From the NCBI RefSeq assembly GCF_003326755.1, contig NZ_JPWH01000020.1, positions 18,296 to 82,295 of the forward strand: a stretch of DNA of 64,000 nucleotides, given 5' to 3'. A program made the position numbers and the translations under genes. This document shows positions 8,283 to 17,728 of the stretch, piece after piece. This DNA comes from Thalassospira profundimaris (GTDB lineage Bacteria > Pseudomonadota > Alphaproteobacteria > Rhodospirillales > Thalassospiraceae). Below the pieces are notes generated by a model. The model had not been told where the DNA came from. It saw only the letters and a list, made by a program, of their open reading frames with translations, and made no database searches. Each line of letters begins with the position of its first letter. Position 1 is the stretch's first letter.

Positions 8283-9375
8283 CAGCAGCTCTGGCGGCAA
8301 AAACCGCAACCGACCGGCCAAATTGCTGGCTGTTTTAGCGGTGCTGATGCTGGCCCTTTTTGCCCTGATCATGCCGACCACCGCACATGCGCAATCGGCT
8401 GAATTACTGGGACGGCGCAGCGCCCCGGCGGAAACGGAAAACCCGGCCCCCGCCTTTAAAATGCCGGACTGGCTGGCCGGTATTGTTGGCGGTGCGATGA
8501 AAATCCAAACCCAGTTAAACCGCAACATGACAGCCACTCTGCGGGCGGCAAAACAGGACAATAGCTGGTGGCCCGCACTGAGCATCATTGCCCTGTCATT
8601 TGCCTATGGCGTGTTTCATGCCGCCGGACCCGGGCATGGCAAAATGGTAACAAGCACCTATTTTCTGTCGCGCGATGCCGGATGGAAACAGGGGGTGGCA
8701 ATGGGCGCGCTGATTGCCGCTACCCAGGCCGTCAGTGCCATTGCCCTGGTCGGCATCCTGGGCCTTGTCCTCAATCTTGGTCCCGCCGAAATCACCCGAA
8801 ACGGATTATTGCTGGAACTGGCATCCTATGCCCTGATCGTGGTGATGGGCGGCTATATGTGCCTGCGCATCCTTCAGGGCAAGGATGATTGCTGCGATCA
8901 TGGTCCCATCGGCCCTACGCATGATCACGCTCACGACCATCACCATGATCATGATCATGATCATCATCACCACGATCATCATGATCACGGTCATCATCAC
9001 CATGCGCATGATGCGGCCAGCACGGCAGACACGACAACGCGATCTGGCCGTTACAATGCCATTACCAGCGCCATCATTGTTGGCTTGCGGCCCTGCACCG
9101 GGTCTATTCTGATGCTGTTGTTCACCCTGGCAAACGGGTTGTTCCTGGTCGGCATCATTGCTGCCTTTGCAATGGCATTTGGCGTGGCACTGACCGTCAG
9201 TGCCATCGGTCTTGCCGCGATTGGCATTCGCTTTGGTAGCCAGAAGCTGTTTTCCCTACCGCCCAAATGGTCCGACTGGATCCGGCGAATTGTCGGTTTT
9301 GGCGGGGCGGCGATGATTACCCTGTTTGGGGTGGTACTGTTTTTAGCGGCCAGCCATCAGATGGGCTGGATTTAG
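8218..9375 (+). CDS. zevB: Nickel/cobalt-transporter family permease (ZevB-like)
   Basis: A 385-residue membrane protein of the COG2215 (RcnA/NiCoT-related) family. It has an N-terminal signal or anchor (LLAVLAVLMLALFALI then AHA), helices with the HAAGPGHGK metal-site motif, and a very His-rich cytosolic loop near residues 235-270 before ITSAIIVGLRPCTGS. Family members move Ni, Co or, as ZevB, Zn. The gene overlaps the DUF1007 gene by 65 bases; ATG 8239 is a possible alternative start. Placement behind a Zur-like box and znuA argues for zinc rather than nickel. A shared terminator ends the unit. Confidence 0.85.
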   Translation: MTNTASIMTWSHRSGRTLPANNSSSGGKNRNRPAKLLAVLAVLMLALFALIMPTTAHAQSAELLGRRSAPAETENPAPAFKMPDWLAGIVGGAMKIQTQLNRNMTATLRAAKQDNSWWPALSIIALSFAYGVFHAAGPGHGKMVTSTYFLSRDAGWKQGVAMGALIAATQAVSAIALVGILGLVLNLGPAEITRNGLLLELASYALIVVMGGYMCLRILQGKDDCCDHGPIGPTHDHAHDHHHDHDHDHHHHDHHDHGHHHHAHDAASTADTTTRSGRYNAITSAIIVGLRPCTGSILMLLFTLANGLFLVGIIAAFAMAFGVALTVSAIGLAAIGIRFGSQKLFSLPPKWSDWIRRIVGFGGAAMITLFGVVLFLAASHQMGWI

Positions 9376-9420
9376 CGTGTTTCCGCTCTGACACAGGCTA
9401 AACAACGCAGGCTAAACAAA

Positions 9421-9450
9421 ACAGGCCCGAAACCACCTTTTCGGGCCTGT
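9421..9450. terminator. Bidirectional terminator between zevB and pstB
   Basis: acaggcccga / tcgggcctgt is a perfect 10-bp stem between convergent genes. T-containing sequence follows on both strands. Confidence 0.75.
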
Positions 9451-9489
9451 GTGTATTAAAAGTACCGCCCGGCCCAAAGGCCGGAAATA

Positions 9490-10305
9490 TCAGCCAAAAC
9501 GACCGGTGATATAATCCCGGGTGCGGGCCTCGCGCGGATTGGTAAACAATTCACGCGTCGGGCTGATTTCAACCAGATCGCCCAGATACATAAAGGCGGT
9601 ATAATCGGATGTCCGCGCCGCCTGCTGCATATTGTGGGTGACAATGATGATGGTGTAATCCGCGCGCAATTCCGAAATCAGTTCCTCGATCTTCATGGTT
9701 GAAATCGGGTCAAGGGCCGATGCCGGTTCATCAAGCAACAGAACTTCGGGGTTCAGCACCACCGAACGGGCAATACACAAACGCTGCTGCTGCCCGCCAG
9801 AAAGCCCGTTGCCGCTGGCATGCAGCTTGTCTTTCACTTCATCCCACAGGGCAACCTTGCGCAGGCCCCATTCCACCCGTTCATCCATTTCGGATTTGCT
9901 GAGTTTTTCGTACATGCGCACGGCAAAAGCGATGTTTTCGTAAATCGACATCGGAAACGGTGTTGGTTTCTGGAACACCATGCCAACACGGGCGCGCAGA
10001 TTGTTCAAATCCTTGCCCGATGCCAGAATATTTTCCCCATCAAGCAGGATTTCACCCGTTGCCGTTTGATTGGGATAAAGCGAATAAATGCGATTCAACG
10101 TACGCAAAAGCGTCGATTTACCACAGCCAGAGGGTCCGATCAGCGCGGTCACGCTACGATCATGAAAATCCAGCGAGATCGAGTTTAGCGTTTTGTTCTT
10201 GCCGTAATAAAAATCAAGATCGCGAACACTCAGCTTGACCGGCGTCGGTTCGGCAATCGGTGCATGGGCAAGAATATCGTCGGAAAGCGCCTGAAACGTA
10301 CTCAT
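9490..10305 (-). CDS. pstB: Phosphate ABC transporter ATP-binding protein PstB
   Basis: A 271-residue ABC ATPase with Walker [10 protein letters not shown], signature LSGGQQQR, Walker [13 protein letters not shown] and the H-loop VTHNMQQA. The ending YITGRFG is typical of PstB. It powers high-affinity phosphate import through PstA/PstC. It is last gene of the minus-strand operon pstS-pstC-pstA-pstB, two bases after pstA. No phoU or phoB follows before the terminator, so those must lie elsewhere. Confidence 0.97.
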   Translation of the reverse strand: MSTFQALSDDILAHAPIAEPTPVKLSVRDLDFYYGKNKTLNSISLDFHDRSVTALIGPSGCGKSTLLRTLNRIYSLYPNQTATGEILLDGENILASGKDLNNLRARVGMVFQKPTPFPMSIYENIAFAVRMYEKLSKSEMDERVEWGLRKVALWDEVKDKLHASGNGLSGGQQQRLCIARSVVLNPEVLLLDEPASALDPISTMKIEELISELRADYTIIIVTHNMQQAARTSDYTAFMYLGDLVEISPTRELFTNPREARTRDYITGRFG

Positions 10306-10307
10306 GA

Positions 10308-11213
10308 TTAACCTTTCATCCGGCTTTTGGCGGCCAGCAAAATCCGTGCGGCAATGGTCAGGCCCAGCACGGCAAGCGTAATAAGCAATGCCCCGGCCCA
10401 GGCGAGCGCACGCCAGTCCTCATAGGGGCTCATGGCAAAGTTGAAAATCACCACCGGCAGGTTTGCCATCGGATGATTGAGGTTTGCGCTCCAGAACTGG
10501 TTATTGAGCGAGGTAAACAGAAGCGGTGCCGTTTCGCCGCTAATGCGTGCCACGGCCAGCAGCGCGCCGGTCAACAGGCCCGGGCCCGCCGCACGGTAAG
10601 ACACCTGCAAAATCACCCGCCAGCGCGGAATACCAAGCGCGGCGGCAGCTTCGCGCAGACTATCTGGCACCAGAAGCAGCATGTCCTCGGAGGTGCGCAC
10701 CACCACCGGCAGCGCAATAACCGCCAGGGCAATGGCCCCGGCATAACCTGAAAAATGCCCCATCGGGACGACAACCAGTTCGTAAACGAACAGGCCAATC
10801 AGAATTGACGGCGCCGACAGCAGGATGTCGTTAATAAAACGCACCACGGCCGAAATTTTTGCATAGCGGCCATATTCCGCCAGATAGGTCCCAACCAGAA
10901 GCCCGATGGGAATACCAAGGACCGTGGCAATCCCCACCATCATCAGCGATCCGACAATGGCATTCAACAACCCGCCGTCTGATCCGGGCGGCGGTGTCAT
11001 TTCGGTAAAAAGTTTCAGCGAAACCGCCGAAAGCCCTTCGCCAAACAACGACCACAAAATCCAGGCCAGCATGGCAATGCCCAGGGCCGTTACCAGATGT
11101 GCCATTGTCATATGGAACATCGATGTCAAACGGCGGCGCATATACATGCGGCGCTGATAAGGGCTGGAAACCTGACGTTCGGTCGTTCGTCTGACCGGTA
11201 TTTGAACTGACAT
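10308..11213 (-). CDS. pstA: Phosphate ABC transporter permease PstA
   Basis: A 301-residue inner-membrane permease with an extended basic N terminus and six predicted helices. The permease loop [14 protein letters not shown] (EAA motif) contacts PstB, and the CTR-type end is intact. It pairs with PstC to form the phosphate channel. It lies between pstC (18 bases upstream) and pstB in the same minus-strand operon. The family length is normal. Confidence 0.95.
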   Translation of the reverse strand: MSVQIPVRRTTERQVSSPYQRRMYMRRRLTSMFHMTMAHLVTALGIAMLAWILWSLFGEGLSAVSLKLFTEMTPPPGSDGGLLNAIVGSLMMVGIATVLGIPIGLLVGTYLAEYGRYAKISAVVRFINDILLSAPSILIGLFVYELVVVPMGHFSGYAGAIALAVIALPVVVRTSEDMLLLVPDSLREAAAALGIPRWRVILQVSYRAAGPGLLTGALLAVARISGETAPLLFTSLNNQFWSANLNHPMANLPVVIFNFAMSPYEDWRALAWAGALLITLAVLGLTIAARILLAAKSRMKG

Positions 11214-11231
11214 ATCCTGTCCTTTCCCGGC

Positions 11232-12170
11232 CTAGTGGCCTGCCTGTTTTTTCAAACGCAGCAAAAACAGCCGCGCAATTGCCAGCACGATGAAGGTGAT
11301 GACAAAAAGGGTCAGACCCAGTGTCACCAGTGCCGATGTGTGCAGGGGTGAATCCGCCTCGACAAATTCATTGGCAATCGAGGATGAAATGGTCGCCCCC
11401 GGCCCCATAATGGAGGCCGACAGCCGGTGCGAATTTCCGATCACAAAGGTCACGGCCATCGTTTCGCCCAGTGCGCGCCCCAGCCCCAGCATGACGGCCC
11501 CCACCGTCCCTGCCCGGCAATAAGGCAGCACAACCCGGTAAATCACTTCCCAGCGCGTGCAGCCCAGTCCATAGGCCGATTCCTTAAGCACGGCGGGAAC
11601 CGTGGTAAAGACATCGCGCATCATCGCCGTGATGAACGGCACGATCATGATGGCAAGAATGATACTGGCGGTAAAAATACCAATGCCCATGGGCGGACTG
11701 GCAAAGAGCGGACCAATAACAGGGATCGGTGCCAGATTGGCCATCGTCCAGCGTTGCAGGGCTGCGCCAAATGTCGGCGCAAAAACGAACAGCCCCCACA
11801 TGCCGTAAATGATACTGGGAATGGCCGCAAGCAACTCAATCGCCACACCAACTGGCCGTGCGATCCAGCCCGGTGACAGTTCGGTCAAAAAAACCGCAAT
11901 CCCGAAACTGACCGGAACGCCGATTACAAGGGCAATGACAGCGGTAATCAATGTCTGAATGATGGCCGGAAGCGCGCCATAGACATCCGTTACCGGGTTC
12001 CAGTCGGAACTGATGAAAAATGACAATCCCTGGTTTTGCAAAACCGGGATGCTGCCCACGACCAGAAAGGCAAGAATAGCCGCCAGCAGGACCAGAACGG
12101 ACATCGCCAGCCCGAAAGTCAGGTTATGGAAACCGCGATCAAATCCCGGTCTGAACTGTTTTACAGACAC
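11232..12170 (-). CDS. pstC: Phosphate ABC transporter permease PstC
   Basis: A 312-residue permease with helices throughout and the EAA loop KESAYGLGCTRWEVIYRVVLP. It starts with GTG (MSVKQFRPGF). It forms the transport channel with PstA. A 120-base gap to pstS contains a stable hairpin, so pstC-pstA-pstB are probably made at a lower level than the binding protein. Confidence 0.95.
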   Translation of the reverse strand: MSVKQFRPGFDRGFHNLTFGLAMSVLVLLAAILAFLVVGSIPVLQNQGLSFFISSDWNPVTDVYGALPAIIQTLITAVIALVIGVPVSFGIAVFLTELSPGWIARPVGVAIELLAAIPSIIYGMWGLFVFAPTFGAALQRWTMANLAPIPVIGPLFASPPMGIGIFTASIILAIMIVPFITAMMRDVFTTVPAVLKESAYGLGCTRWEVIYRVVLPYCRAGTVGAVMLGLGRALGETMAVTFVIGNSHRLSASIMGPGATISSSIANEFVEADSPLHTSALVTLGLTLFVITFIVLAIARLFLLRLKKQAGH

Positions 12171-12235
12171 CGCAATAAACCTGTTTTCTAGGGAAAAATA
12201 TAACGACCTTCCGGGGCTGTCCCCGAAACACCAAA

Positions 12236-12264
12236 GCCCGCCGCCGAGATCGTTCGGCGGCGGG
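12236..12264 (-). terminator. Intra-operon hairpin between pstS and pstC
   Basis: cccgccgccga / tcggcggcggg is an 11-bp GC-rich stem with a six-base loop, followed on the minus strand by ctttggtgttt. This resembles partial terminators or 3'-end stabilisers that raise pstS mRNA over the downstream genes. Confidence 0.6.
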
Positions 12265-12290
12265 TTGGTCAGGTAAGTTATGCAGCAAAC

Positions 12291-13340
12291 TTACCAGATC
12301 TTTTTGCCATTGCTGCCTTTGATGTCGGCAGACCAGGTCTTTTCAACCATGTCGACAACGTTTTCCGGCATGGCGACATAATCCAGCTTGTCGGCAATTT
12401 CGCCGCCGTTTTTGAAGGACCAGTCAAAGAAGTTCAGGACTTCTTTGGCGGTTTCCGGCTTTTCCTGGGATTTGTGCACCAGGATGAAGGAAGCAGCGGT
12501 GATCGGCCAGCTTTTGGCACCCGGCTGGTTGCCAAGGATCAGGTAATAACCCGGCGCATGAGCCCAGTCAGCATTGGCAGCGGCAGCAGCAAACGAGGCA
12601 GCGGTCGGCGAAACGAACTCGCCATCCTTGTTTTTCATCTGGGTGTAGGCCAGGTTGTTTTGCAGGGCATAGGCATATTCAACATAACCGATCGAACCGT
12701 CGATCTGTTTGGTGTAGGAAGCAACGCCTTCGTTGCCCTTGCCACCAACACCGACCGGCCACTGAACCGATTTGTTGACACCAATGTTTTTCTTCCATTC
12801 CGGGCTAACGGCAGCCAGGTAGTTGGTGAAGTTAAAGGTGGTGCCTGAACCATCCGAACGTTCAACAACCGAAATGGCTTCTGAGGGCAGTTTCAGGTCC
12901 GGGTTCAGATCGGTGATCTGCTTGTCGTCCCATTTGGTGATTTTGCCAAGATAAATGTCGGCAAGAACCGGACCGGTCAGCTTGACGTCGCCGCCCTTGA
13001 TGCCTTTGATGTTCACAACCGGAACAACACCACCCATGATCATCGGCCACTGAACCAGACCGGCTTCATCGAGCTCTTTTTTGGTCAGCGGTGCGTCAGA
13101 TGCACCAAAATCAACGGTTTTGGCCTTAATCTGTTTAATGCCGCCGCCCGAACCGATCGACTGGTAGTTCATCTTGACACCGGTTTTTGCTTCATAGGCT
13201 TCGGCCCATTTTGCATAAACCGGATAAGGGAAGGTCGCACCGGCACCGGAAATTTCGGTGGCCTGTGCCGAAGCAAATACACCGGCAGCCATCAAAAGAG
13301 CAGCACCACCCAGGATGCCTTTCTTAAAAGTCGTCAGCAT
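12291..13340 (-). CDS. pstS: Phosphate-binding protein PstS
   Basis: A 349-residue periplasmic binding protein. It has a signal peptide (GILGGAALLMAAGVFASAQA), then EISGAGATFPYPVYAKWAE, and the phosphate-contact motif RSDGSGTTF. It captures inorganic phosphate for PstCA. It is first gene of the minus-strand operon. PhoB control is expected for the family, but I could not find a convincing Pho box in the 440 bp upstream. Confidence 0.96.
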   Translation of the reverse strand: MLTTFKKGILGGAALLMAAGVFASAQATEISGAGATFPYPVYAKWAEAYEAKTGVKMNYQSIGSGGGIKQIKAKTVDFGASDAPLTKKELDEAGLVQWPMIMGGVVPVVNIKGIKGGDVKLTGPVLADIYLGKITKWDDKQITDLNPDLKLPSEAISVVERSDGSGTTFNFTNYLAAVSPEWKKNIGVNKSVQWPVGVGGKGNEGVASYTKQIDGSIGYVEYAYALQNNLAYTQMKNKDGEFVSPTAASFAAAAANADWAHAPGYYLILGNQPGAKSWPITAASFILVHKSQEKPETAKEVLNFFDWSFKNGGEIADKLDYVAMPENVVDMVEKTWSADIKGSNGKKIW

Positions 13341-13785
13341 GAGGTTCTCCCAATCACCATAGCGGCAAAATCAAAAAATCAGGGAAACTTGACTGTCGGC
13401 AACATGCCGCCACCAAATTTCTGAAATGAATTTTCGCCCCGGCTTGCTGTATGCCGTTGCGATGGCGCTGAACCTACACCCGGATTTTTCGATTTTTTCC
13501 TACAGTTTTGTGAAATCGTTCACACTCTCAGGCGCCTTTTATGTGAAACACAACCGATACTGGTTCCGTTTGACCGTACCATCGAAACCCAAAATGCTAC
13601 TAATTCCGAAACAAAATATTTAAAAAACAAATACTTATGATATTTCGACCAGTAAACAGCCTGTTACACAAAAGAAAACCCGTCAGTGTGAAACAGATCA
13701 CAGAGACGGGTTTGGCCGGGTTGTATTTTGCAAAAACTTAGGATTGGGAAAGAAGCATTTTAGAACATTTACGCCAAAGACAGCC
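13341..13785. other. pstS promoter region and ubiV 3' end
   Basis: No gene is seen. The left part is AT-rich and should hold the minus-strand pstS promoter. Two tttcaca motifs occur on the minus strand, but they are not spaced as a standard Pho box. The right part contains the ubiV terminator hairpin. Confidence 0.5.
13676..13713 (-). terminator. Terminator of the ubiTUV operon
   Basis: aaacccgtc / gacgggttt forms a 9-bp stem; on the minus strand it is followed by the T-rich run ttttctttt. Confidence 0.75.
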
Positions 13786-14748
13786 CTATTCGGGCTGCGC
13801 CTGCCCCGGAATCCGATACAGTTCTGCCCCTGGAATGGCATGTAAAAACCCGTTGGCAAGGTTAACATCCCCGGCAATATCCAAAACGGCTTGGTGGGCC
13901 TCTTCTGGCCCGATAAGCCCGCCCAATAACTGGCGATAAACCGTGGCTATCGCCACCATGTCACAGCGGTGTGGCGACAGGCGAAACAGGTTAATGCCAG
14001 CCCGGTGCAAATCCGCCATTTCGGCAGACAATTCCAGATAGGTCCCCGACAGGGTTTGAAGGCCGTTAACAGCCAGGAAAGGCGCACCATCGAGGGTATC
14101 GACATTCATGCCATCGGGCGTATCACCGCAGACATAACGGCAGCCATCCTTGTGCAAACCATTGGCCCGTGCTGAATAACATCGTGCTGAAATGGCAAGC
14201 GGCACACGACCAAAAACCTGCATTTCCAGTTCGACATCAGGCGCGGCGGCACACAAATTGGCAATCGAGGATTCGGGCAGTTCCCACGGCAGGGCAATGC
14301 GGGTCGCGCCCCGTTCAATCATATAGCGAAGGGTACCTTCGTTATAGATATTCACATAAGGCCCCACCATATGTGGCCGTCCGGCCAGCACACCAATGGC
14401 AGAAAAATCATTGGCCTCGATCAGGAGGTCGGGCATTTCCGCCAGATCCCGAATAATGCCCACCTCGCGATCGCCCATCACCAGGGCCAGCGTGGAATAA
14501 ACCACCTGCTTTCCGGCGCGTTGCAGCCTTTCAATCACATCGGGCCAGTCGCGGTCAAAAAACGGCATGCGCTTGGCACATACAACTTCGCCCACATGCA
14601 CCACATCGACATCGGCTTCATCGGCGATGCGGGCATAAAAATCGCGCAAATAATCGGCCTGCCAGTGAAACAGAACCGGCCCCATCACCAGCCTGGGTGC
14701 GGAAAGGGCCGATGATGGCATTGTGTTGACAGGCATGCTCATTGCCAA
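13786..14748 (-). CDS. ubiV: U32 family protein UbiV (O2-independent ubiquinone hydroxylation)
   Basis: A 320-residue U32-peptidase-like protein. Cysteines at 57, 190, 203 and 207 keep the spacing (13 then 4) of the four UbiV cysteines that hold a 4Fe-4S cluster. UbiV works as a heterodimer with UbiU to hydroxylate the ubiquinone ring without oxygen, using prephenate as oxygen donor in E. coli. It overlaps the end of ubiU by 10 bases, consistent with co-translation. It is cytoplasmic and is the last gene of ubiTUV, followed by a terminator. Confidence 0.93.
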   Translation of the reverse strand: MAMSMPVNTMPSSALSAPRLVMGPVLFHWQADYLRDFYARIADEADVDVVHVGEVVCAKRMPFFDRDWPDVIERLQRAGKQVVYSTLALVMGDREVGIIRDLAEMPDLLIEANDFSAIGVLAGRPHMVGPYVNIYNEGTLRYMIERGATRIALPWELPESSIANLCAAAPDVELEMQVFGRVPLAISARCYSARANGLHKDGCRYVCGDTPDGMNVDTLDGAPFLAVNGLQTLSGTYLELSAEMADLHRAGINLFRLSPHRCDMVAIATVYRQLLGGLIGPEEAHQAVLDIAGDVNLANGFLHAIPGAELYRIPGQAQPE

Positions 14749-15716
14749 TTCCTCCGATAGGCCCCGGTGGTATCGCTTTGGCCCTCAGTCATATGGGAAA
14801 GTCGGCTGGCCACGGCATTCTGCCCCGCTGCAATCTGGTCCAGTGCGCGCCGAAAACTGCCAACTACCTGGGATATATAGGCTTTACCACGCTGGCGGCC
14901 TTCAATTTTAAGGGCGGTTACACCGGCGACCTCAAGTTCGGGCAGCATACTGGTGACATCCAGGCTGGTCGGTTCCTCGAACAAATATCCCGCCTTGCCC
15001 ATCGCGCGGAAACGCCCCTTGCACAAGGTGGGATACCCCACCGTTTCCGAGGCCCCGTAAACATTGATGGTGAAATCGCCCAAACGCGAAACCGTTGCAT
15101 CGCCACGTTCTTCGTAATGTACATGATGGGCCGGGGAACATACCCCGTTCATGTTCGGGCTTTCCCCGGTGGCATAAGACGATAACGAACAACGCCCTTC
15201 GGCCATAACGCACATACCGCCAAAGGCGAAAACTTCGGTTTCAACGCCAATTTGCCGGTTCAGGTCCGCAATTTCATCAAGCGACAAAACACGCGGCAGC
15301 ACCACGCGCCGTACCCCGAATTCGCGATGATAAAAGCGGATCGCCTCGACATTCGAGGCCGATGCCTGCACCGACAAATGCAAACGCGCATCCGGGTGAC
15401 GGTCGCGGGTATAGCGCAACAGGCCAATATCGGCCAGAATGACGGCATCAACGCCAATTGCAACCGCGTCATCCACCGCCTTGTGCCACAGGGCCTCGTT
15501 TCCGGCGGTTGGATAGGTATTGCACGCCAGATAAACATGCGTTCCCCGCGCATGGGCAAATTCGGTTTCGGCAGCCAGTTCGGCACGGGAAAAATTAAGG
15601 CCGGGAAAGTTTCGGGCATTGGTTTCATCACGAAAACCACAATAAACCACATCCGCCCCGGCCTCGACGGCGGCACGCAAACTGGCCGGGGTTCCCGCCG
15701 GACAAACAAGTTCCAT
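14739..15716 (-). CDS. ubiU: U32 family protein UbiU
   Basis: A 325-residue U32 protein starting MELVCPAGTPASLRAAVEAG. The cysteines fall at 169, 176, 193 and 232, the positions of the 4Fe-4S ligands of E. coli UbiU. With UbiV and UbiT it provides ubiquinone under low oxygen. The ATG overlaps the ubiT stop by one base (TAATG), and its own end overlaps ubiV. The order ubiT-ubiU-ubiV, with an FNR-like box upstream, supports use during microaerobic or denitrifying growth. Confidence 0.94.
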   Translation of the reverse strand: MELVCPAGTPASLRAAVEAGADVVYCGFRDETNARNFPGLNFSRAELAAETEFAHARGTHVYLACNTYPTAGNEALWHKAVDDAVAIGVDAVILADIGLLRYTRDRHPDARLHLSVQASASNVEAIRFYHREFGVRRVVLPRVLSLDEIADLNRQIGVETEVFAFGGMCVMAEGRCSLSSYATGESPNMNGVCSPAHHVHYEERGDATVSRLGDFTINVYGASETVGYPTLCKGRFRAMGKAGYLFEEPTSLDVTSMLPELEVAGVTALKIEGRQRGKAYISQVVGSFRRALDQIAAGQNAVASRLSHMTEGQSDTTGAYRRNWQ

Positions 15717-16582
15717 TACAAGGTTCCTCCGCTCTTCTGAGGGGTATCCGTTTCGGGTAAGGAAAAATCATCTTTGGTGGAATTGGCATAGTCTGCCGCC
15801 CGGAAAGTTCCGGCTTCGCCCACCGTGCCAACAGACGGACCCGCGACAACGGATACAGCAGGCCCCCGCCCGCGTGCAGGCTGACGGCGGCGTATTTGCG
15901 ATTCGGCACTGGCAAGACGTAAGGACAGGTCTTCAACCCTGTCGGCCAAACCGGCCTGTTTTTTATCGGATGCCCCGGCAAAGGCGTCGGTAAAGCGTGC
16001 CATGTCGCGGTCCAGGCGATGATAACCACGCTCCGCCACCTTCAGGGCACGGCGGGCCACCGGTCCCAACAGGCCAAAACTTTCCACCACCGCCTGGCGT
16101 ATATCGATATTTTCCCCATCCAGCGCATTGCGCAGGGCGACGACAATCTCGGTGCGGCCTTCAATTTTCAACGTCCGGGAAAAAAACAGCGCATCGCCAT
16201 CCGATGTGCCTTCCAGCAATTGCAATAAAGCAGGCAACGGGCCGATAATGGTGGCCTGGGCCGCCTTGCGATCTGCCACCGTTGCCCGGCGCAACACCGA
16301 TTTTACCGGATCAAGACGCAAATAAAGGTCAATGCCCAAATCCAGCGGCGAAACCACAATACCTGTGCCCGCATCACGCCCATCATACGGCTGCCCTGCC
16401 ACATCCCCCGCATCTTTGCCCTTTTGCATTGCTGGGCCAAAACGGTCAAACACGGCAGCATGGCGCGATTGCATGGTGGCAATCGCATGGGCCAAAACAC
16501 GGTCAATCAGCCAGCCGGGCATCGCCGCGACGATAGGACCAAGCAACAGAAACGGCGTAAAAGCCGGACGCGCAACAGACAA
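15716..16582 (-). CDS. ubiT: SCP2 domain protein UbiT-like
   Basis: A 288-residue protein. The central region (about 75-165, LGIDLYLRLDPVK to TEIVVALRNALDGENIDI) looks like an SCP2 lipid-binding domain as in E. coli UbiT, which carries ubiquinone intermediates for the anaerobic pathway. The C-terminal 120 residues are a charged helical extension ending in a low-complexity tail, longer than enterobacterial UbiT (about 170 residues). First gene of the operon; the assignment rests on the SCP2-like core plus the tight link to ubiU and ubiV. Confidence 0.85.
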   Translation of the reverse strand: MSVARPAFTPFLLLGPIVAAMPGWLIDRVLAHAIATMQSRHAAVFDRFGPAMQKGKDAGDVAGQPYDGRDAGTGIVVSPLDLGIDLYLRLDPVKSVLRRATVADRKAAQATIIGPLPALLQLLEGTSDGDALFFSRTLKIEGRTEIVVALRNALDGENIDIRQAVVESFGLLGPVARRALKVAERGYHRLDRDMARFTDAFAGASDKKQAGLADRVEDLSLRLASAESQIRRRQPARGRGPAVSVVAGPSVGTVGEAGTFRAADYANSTKDDFSLPETDTPQKSGGTL

Positions 16583-16642
16583 CGGATTTTCTCCGGTTCA
16601 AATGAAAACCGGCATATCGTAAATCCGCGCCTTCCCGATGCG

Positions 16643-16656
16643 TTGACTTCCATCAA
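16643..16656 (-). promoter_or_regulatory. FNR/Anr-like box upstream of ubiTUV
   Basis: TTGAC-TTCC-ATCAA matches the FNR consensus TTGAT-N4-ATCAA with one mismatch. It is centred about 67 bases upstream of the ubiT start, where an activating site would be expected. FNR control of ubiUVT is known in E. coli; here it is inferred from the motif. Confidence 0.6.
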
Positions 16657-16716
16657 ATCATTGAAAAATATGATTTTTTATTATTTTAATTAAAGCCGCA
16701 CCTTGTGGAATTGACA

Positions 16717-17586
16717 TTAAAGCTGGAATTCCTCAGCAATATTGCGCGAGGCATCGATCAGGGCATTCATCACCAATCTTACGCGCGGGGAGCGCCGCAT
16801 ATCCGGGTGAACCACCAGCCAGATCGGCTCGCGGCTTTCCCCTTTCTCGTCTTCGCGGATCAGGGTCAGGCGGCTGTCATTATCCCCCAAATAACGTGGC
16901 AACACCCCAACCCCCAGGCCCGCCGCAACAAAAGCCTGCACCGATGCCGTATCGTTGGCCCGAAGGCGGCATAAAATATCGCGCCCCAGCAAACGCCGGA
17001 CCCACTCCGCCTTGGACAAACCATAGGATGTATCGTCATAACCACATAATTCCCACGATTCTTCGGGGATGTTGGCAACATAATCATGCGCGCCATACAG
17101 CCCGACGCCAACTTCGGCCAGTTTTTGCGCAATCAGGCCCGGTTCGGTGGGTGTGACCATGCGTACCGCAATATCGGCCTCGCGCCGGGCCAGATTTGCC
17201 ACATGCGATGAGCCGATCAATTCAAATTCCAGGCCCTGATGTTCGGCCAGCAAGGCCGCCAGGCGCGGGGCAAATAAAATGCGCCCCGCCACGGGTGGCA
17301 CGGAAATACGCACAACCCCCCGGGCGATTTCGCTGCTGTTTGCCATGCGCTCAAAGGCCAGGGCGTCTTCCTCGACCCGCTCGGCAAGGGGGACAAGCTG
17401 CTGCCCGTCGGGTGTCAGCCGCCAGCCCCCCGGCATCCGGTCAAACAGTTTGGTCCCGACCGCCTGTTCCAGGGCTTCAACCCGGCGGGCAACCGTGGTG
17501 TGTTCCTTGCGCAAACGCCGGGCCGCCCCCGACAGCGTTCCTTCCTGGGCCAAAACCAGAAAAAACCTCAAATCATCCCAGTTCAC
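16717..17586 (-). CDS. LysR family transcriptional regulator
   Basis: A 289-residue LysR regulator. I chose GTG 17586, giving the family start VNWDDLRFFLVLAQEG; a ggagg site (17594-17598) lies seven bases away. Upstream in-frame ATGs would place that site inside the gene. Residues 1-60 form the winged HTH (GTLSGAARRLRKEHTTVARRVEALE), and the rest is the effector-binding domain. It is divergent from a DUF1127-like small gene, and the intervening 142 bp carry dyads likely to be its binding sites. The ligand is unknown. Confidence 0.9.
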   Translation of the reverse strand: MNWDDLRFFLVLAQEGTLSGAARRLRKEHTTVARRVEALEQAVGTKLFDRMPGGWRLTPDGQQLVPLAERVEEDALAFERMANSSEIARGVVRISVPPVAGRILFAPRLAALLAEHQGLEFELIGSSHVANLARREADIAVRMVTPTEPGLIAQKLAEVGVGLYGAHDYVANIPEESWELCGYDDTSYGLSKAEWVRRLLGRDILCRLRANDTASVQAFVAAGLGVGVLPRYLGDNDSRLTLIREDEKGESREPIWLVVHPDMRRSPRVRLVMNALIDASRNIAEEFQL

Positions 17587-17632
17587 CGCACGTCCTCCAG
17601 ACATTTCCATGTGCATTTTTGCACACGAACTA

Positions 17633-17665
17633 TGCAAAACATACAAATTTCCGGGCGATTTTGCA
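17633..17665 (+). promoter_or_regulatory. Shared dyad element, copy A
   Basis: TGCAAAA-N19-TTTTGCA, with the inner run caaatttccgggcgat. The same arms and the same 19-base spacer recur at 18949-18981 before a second DUF1127-like gene. An additional palindrome gtgcatttttgcac lies at 17611-17624, between this element and the LysR gene. A LysR-type operator is plausible; this is inferred. Confidence 0.6.
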
Positions 17666-17728
17666 TATGAGAGGATGCGTCCGATTCGATTGGTTCTCCC
17701 CTCATCGTTATGCCGCAAGAGGCTATTT

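Noticed and set aside
8935..9010. CAT/GAT-rich repeats resembling a tandem DNA repeat
   Set aside because: They encode the His-rich loop of the ZevB-like permease; same for 6955-7105 in znuA.
13341..13640. Pho box upstream of pstS
   Set aside because: Two tttcaca motifs and single ctgtc motifs occur, but not as an 11-bp-spaced direct repeat, so I do not call a PhoB site.
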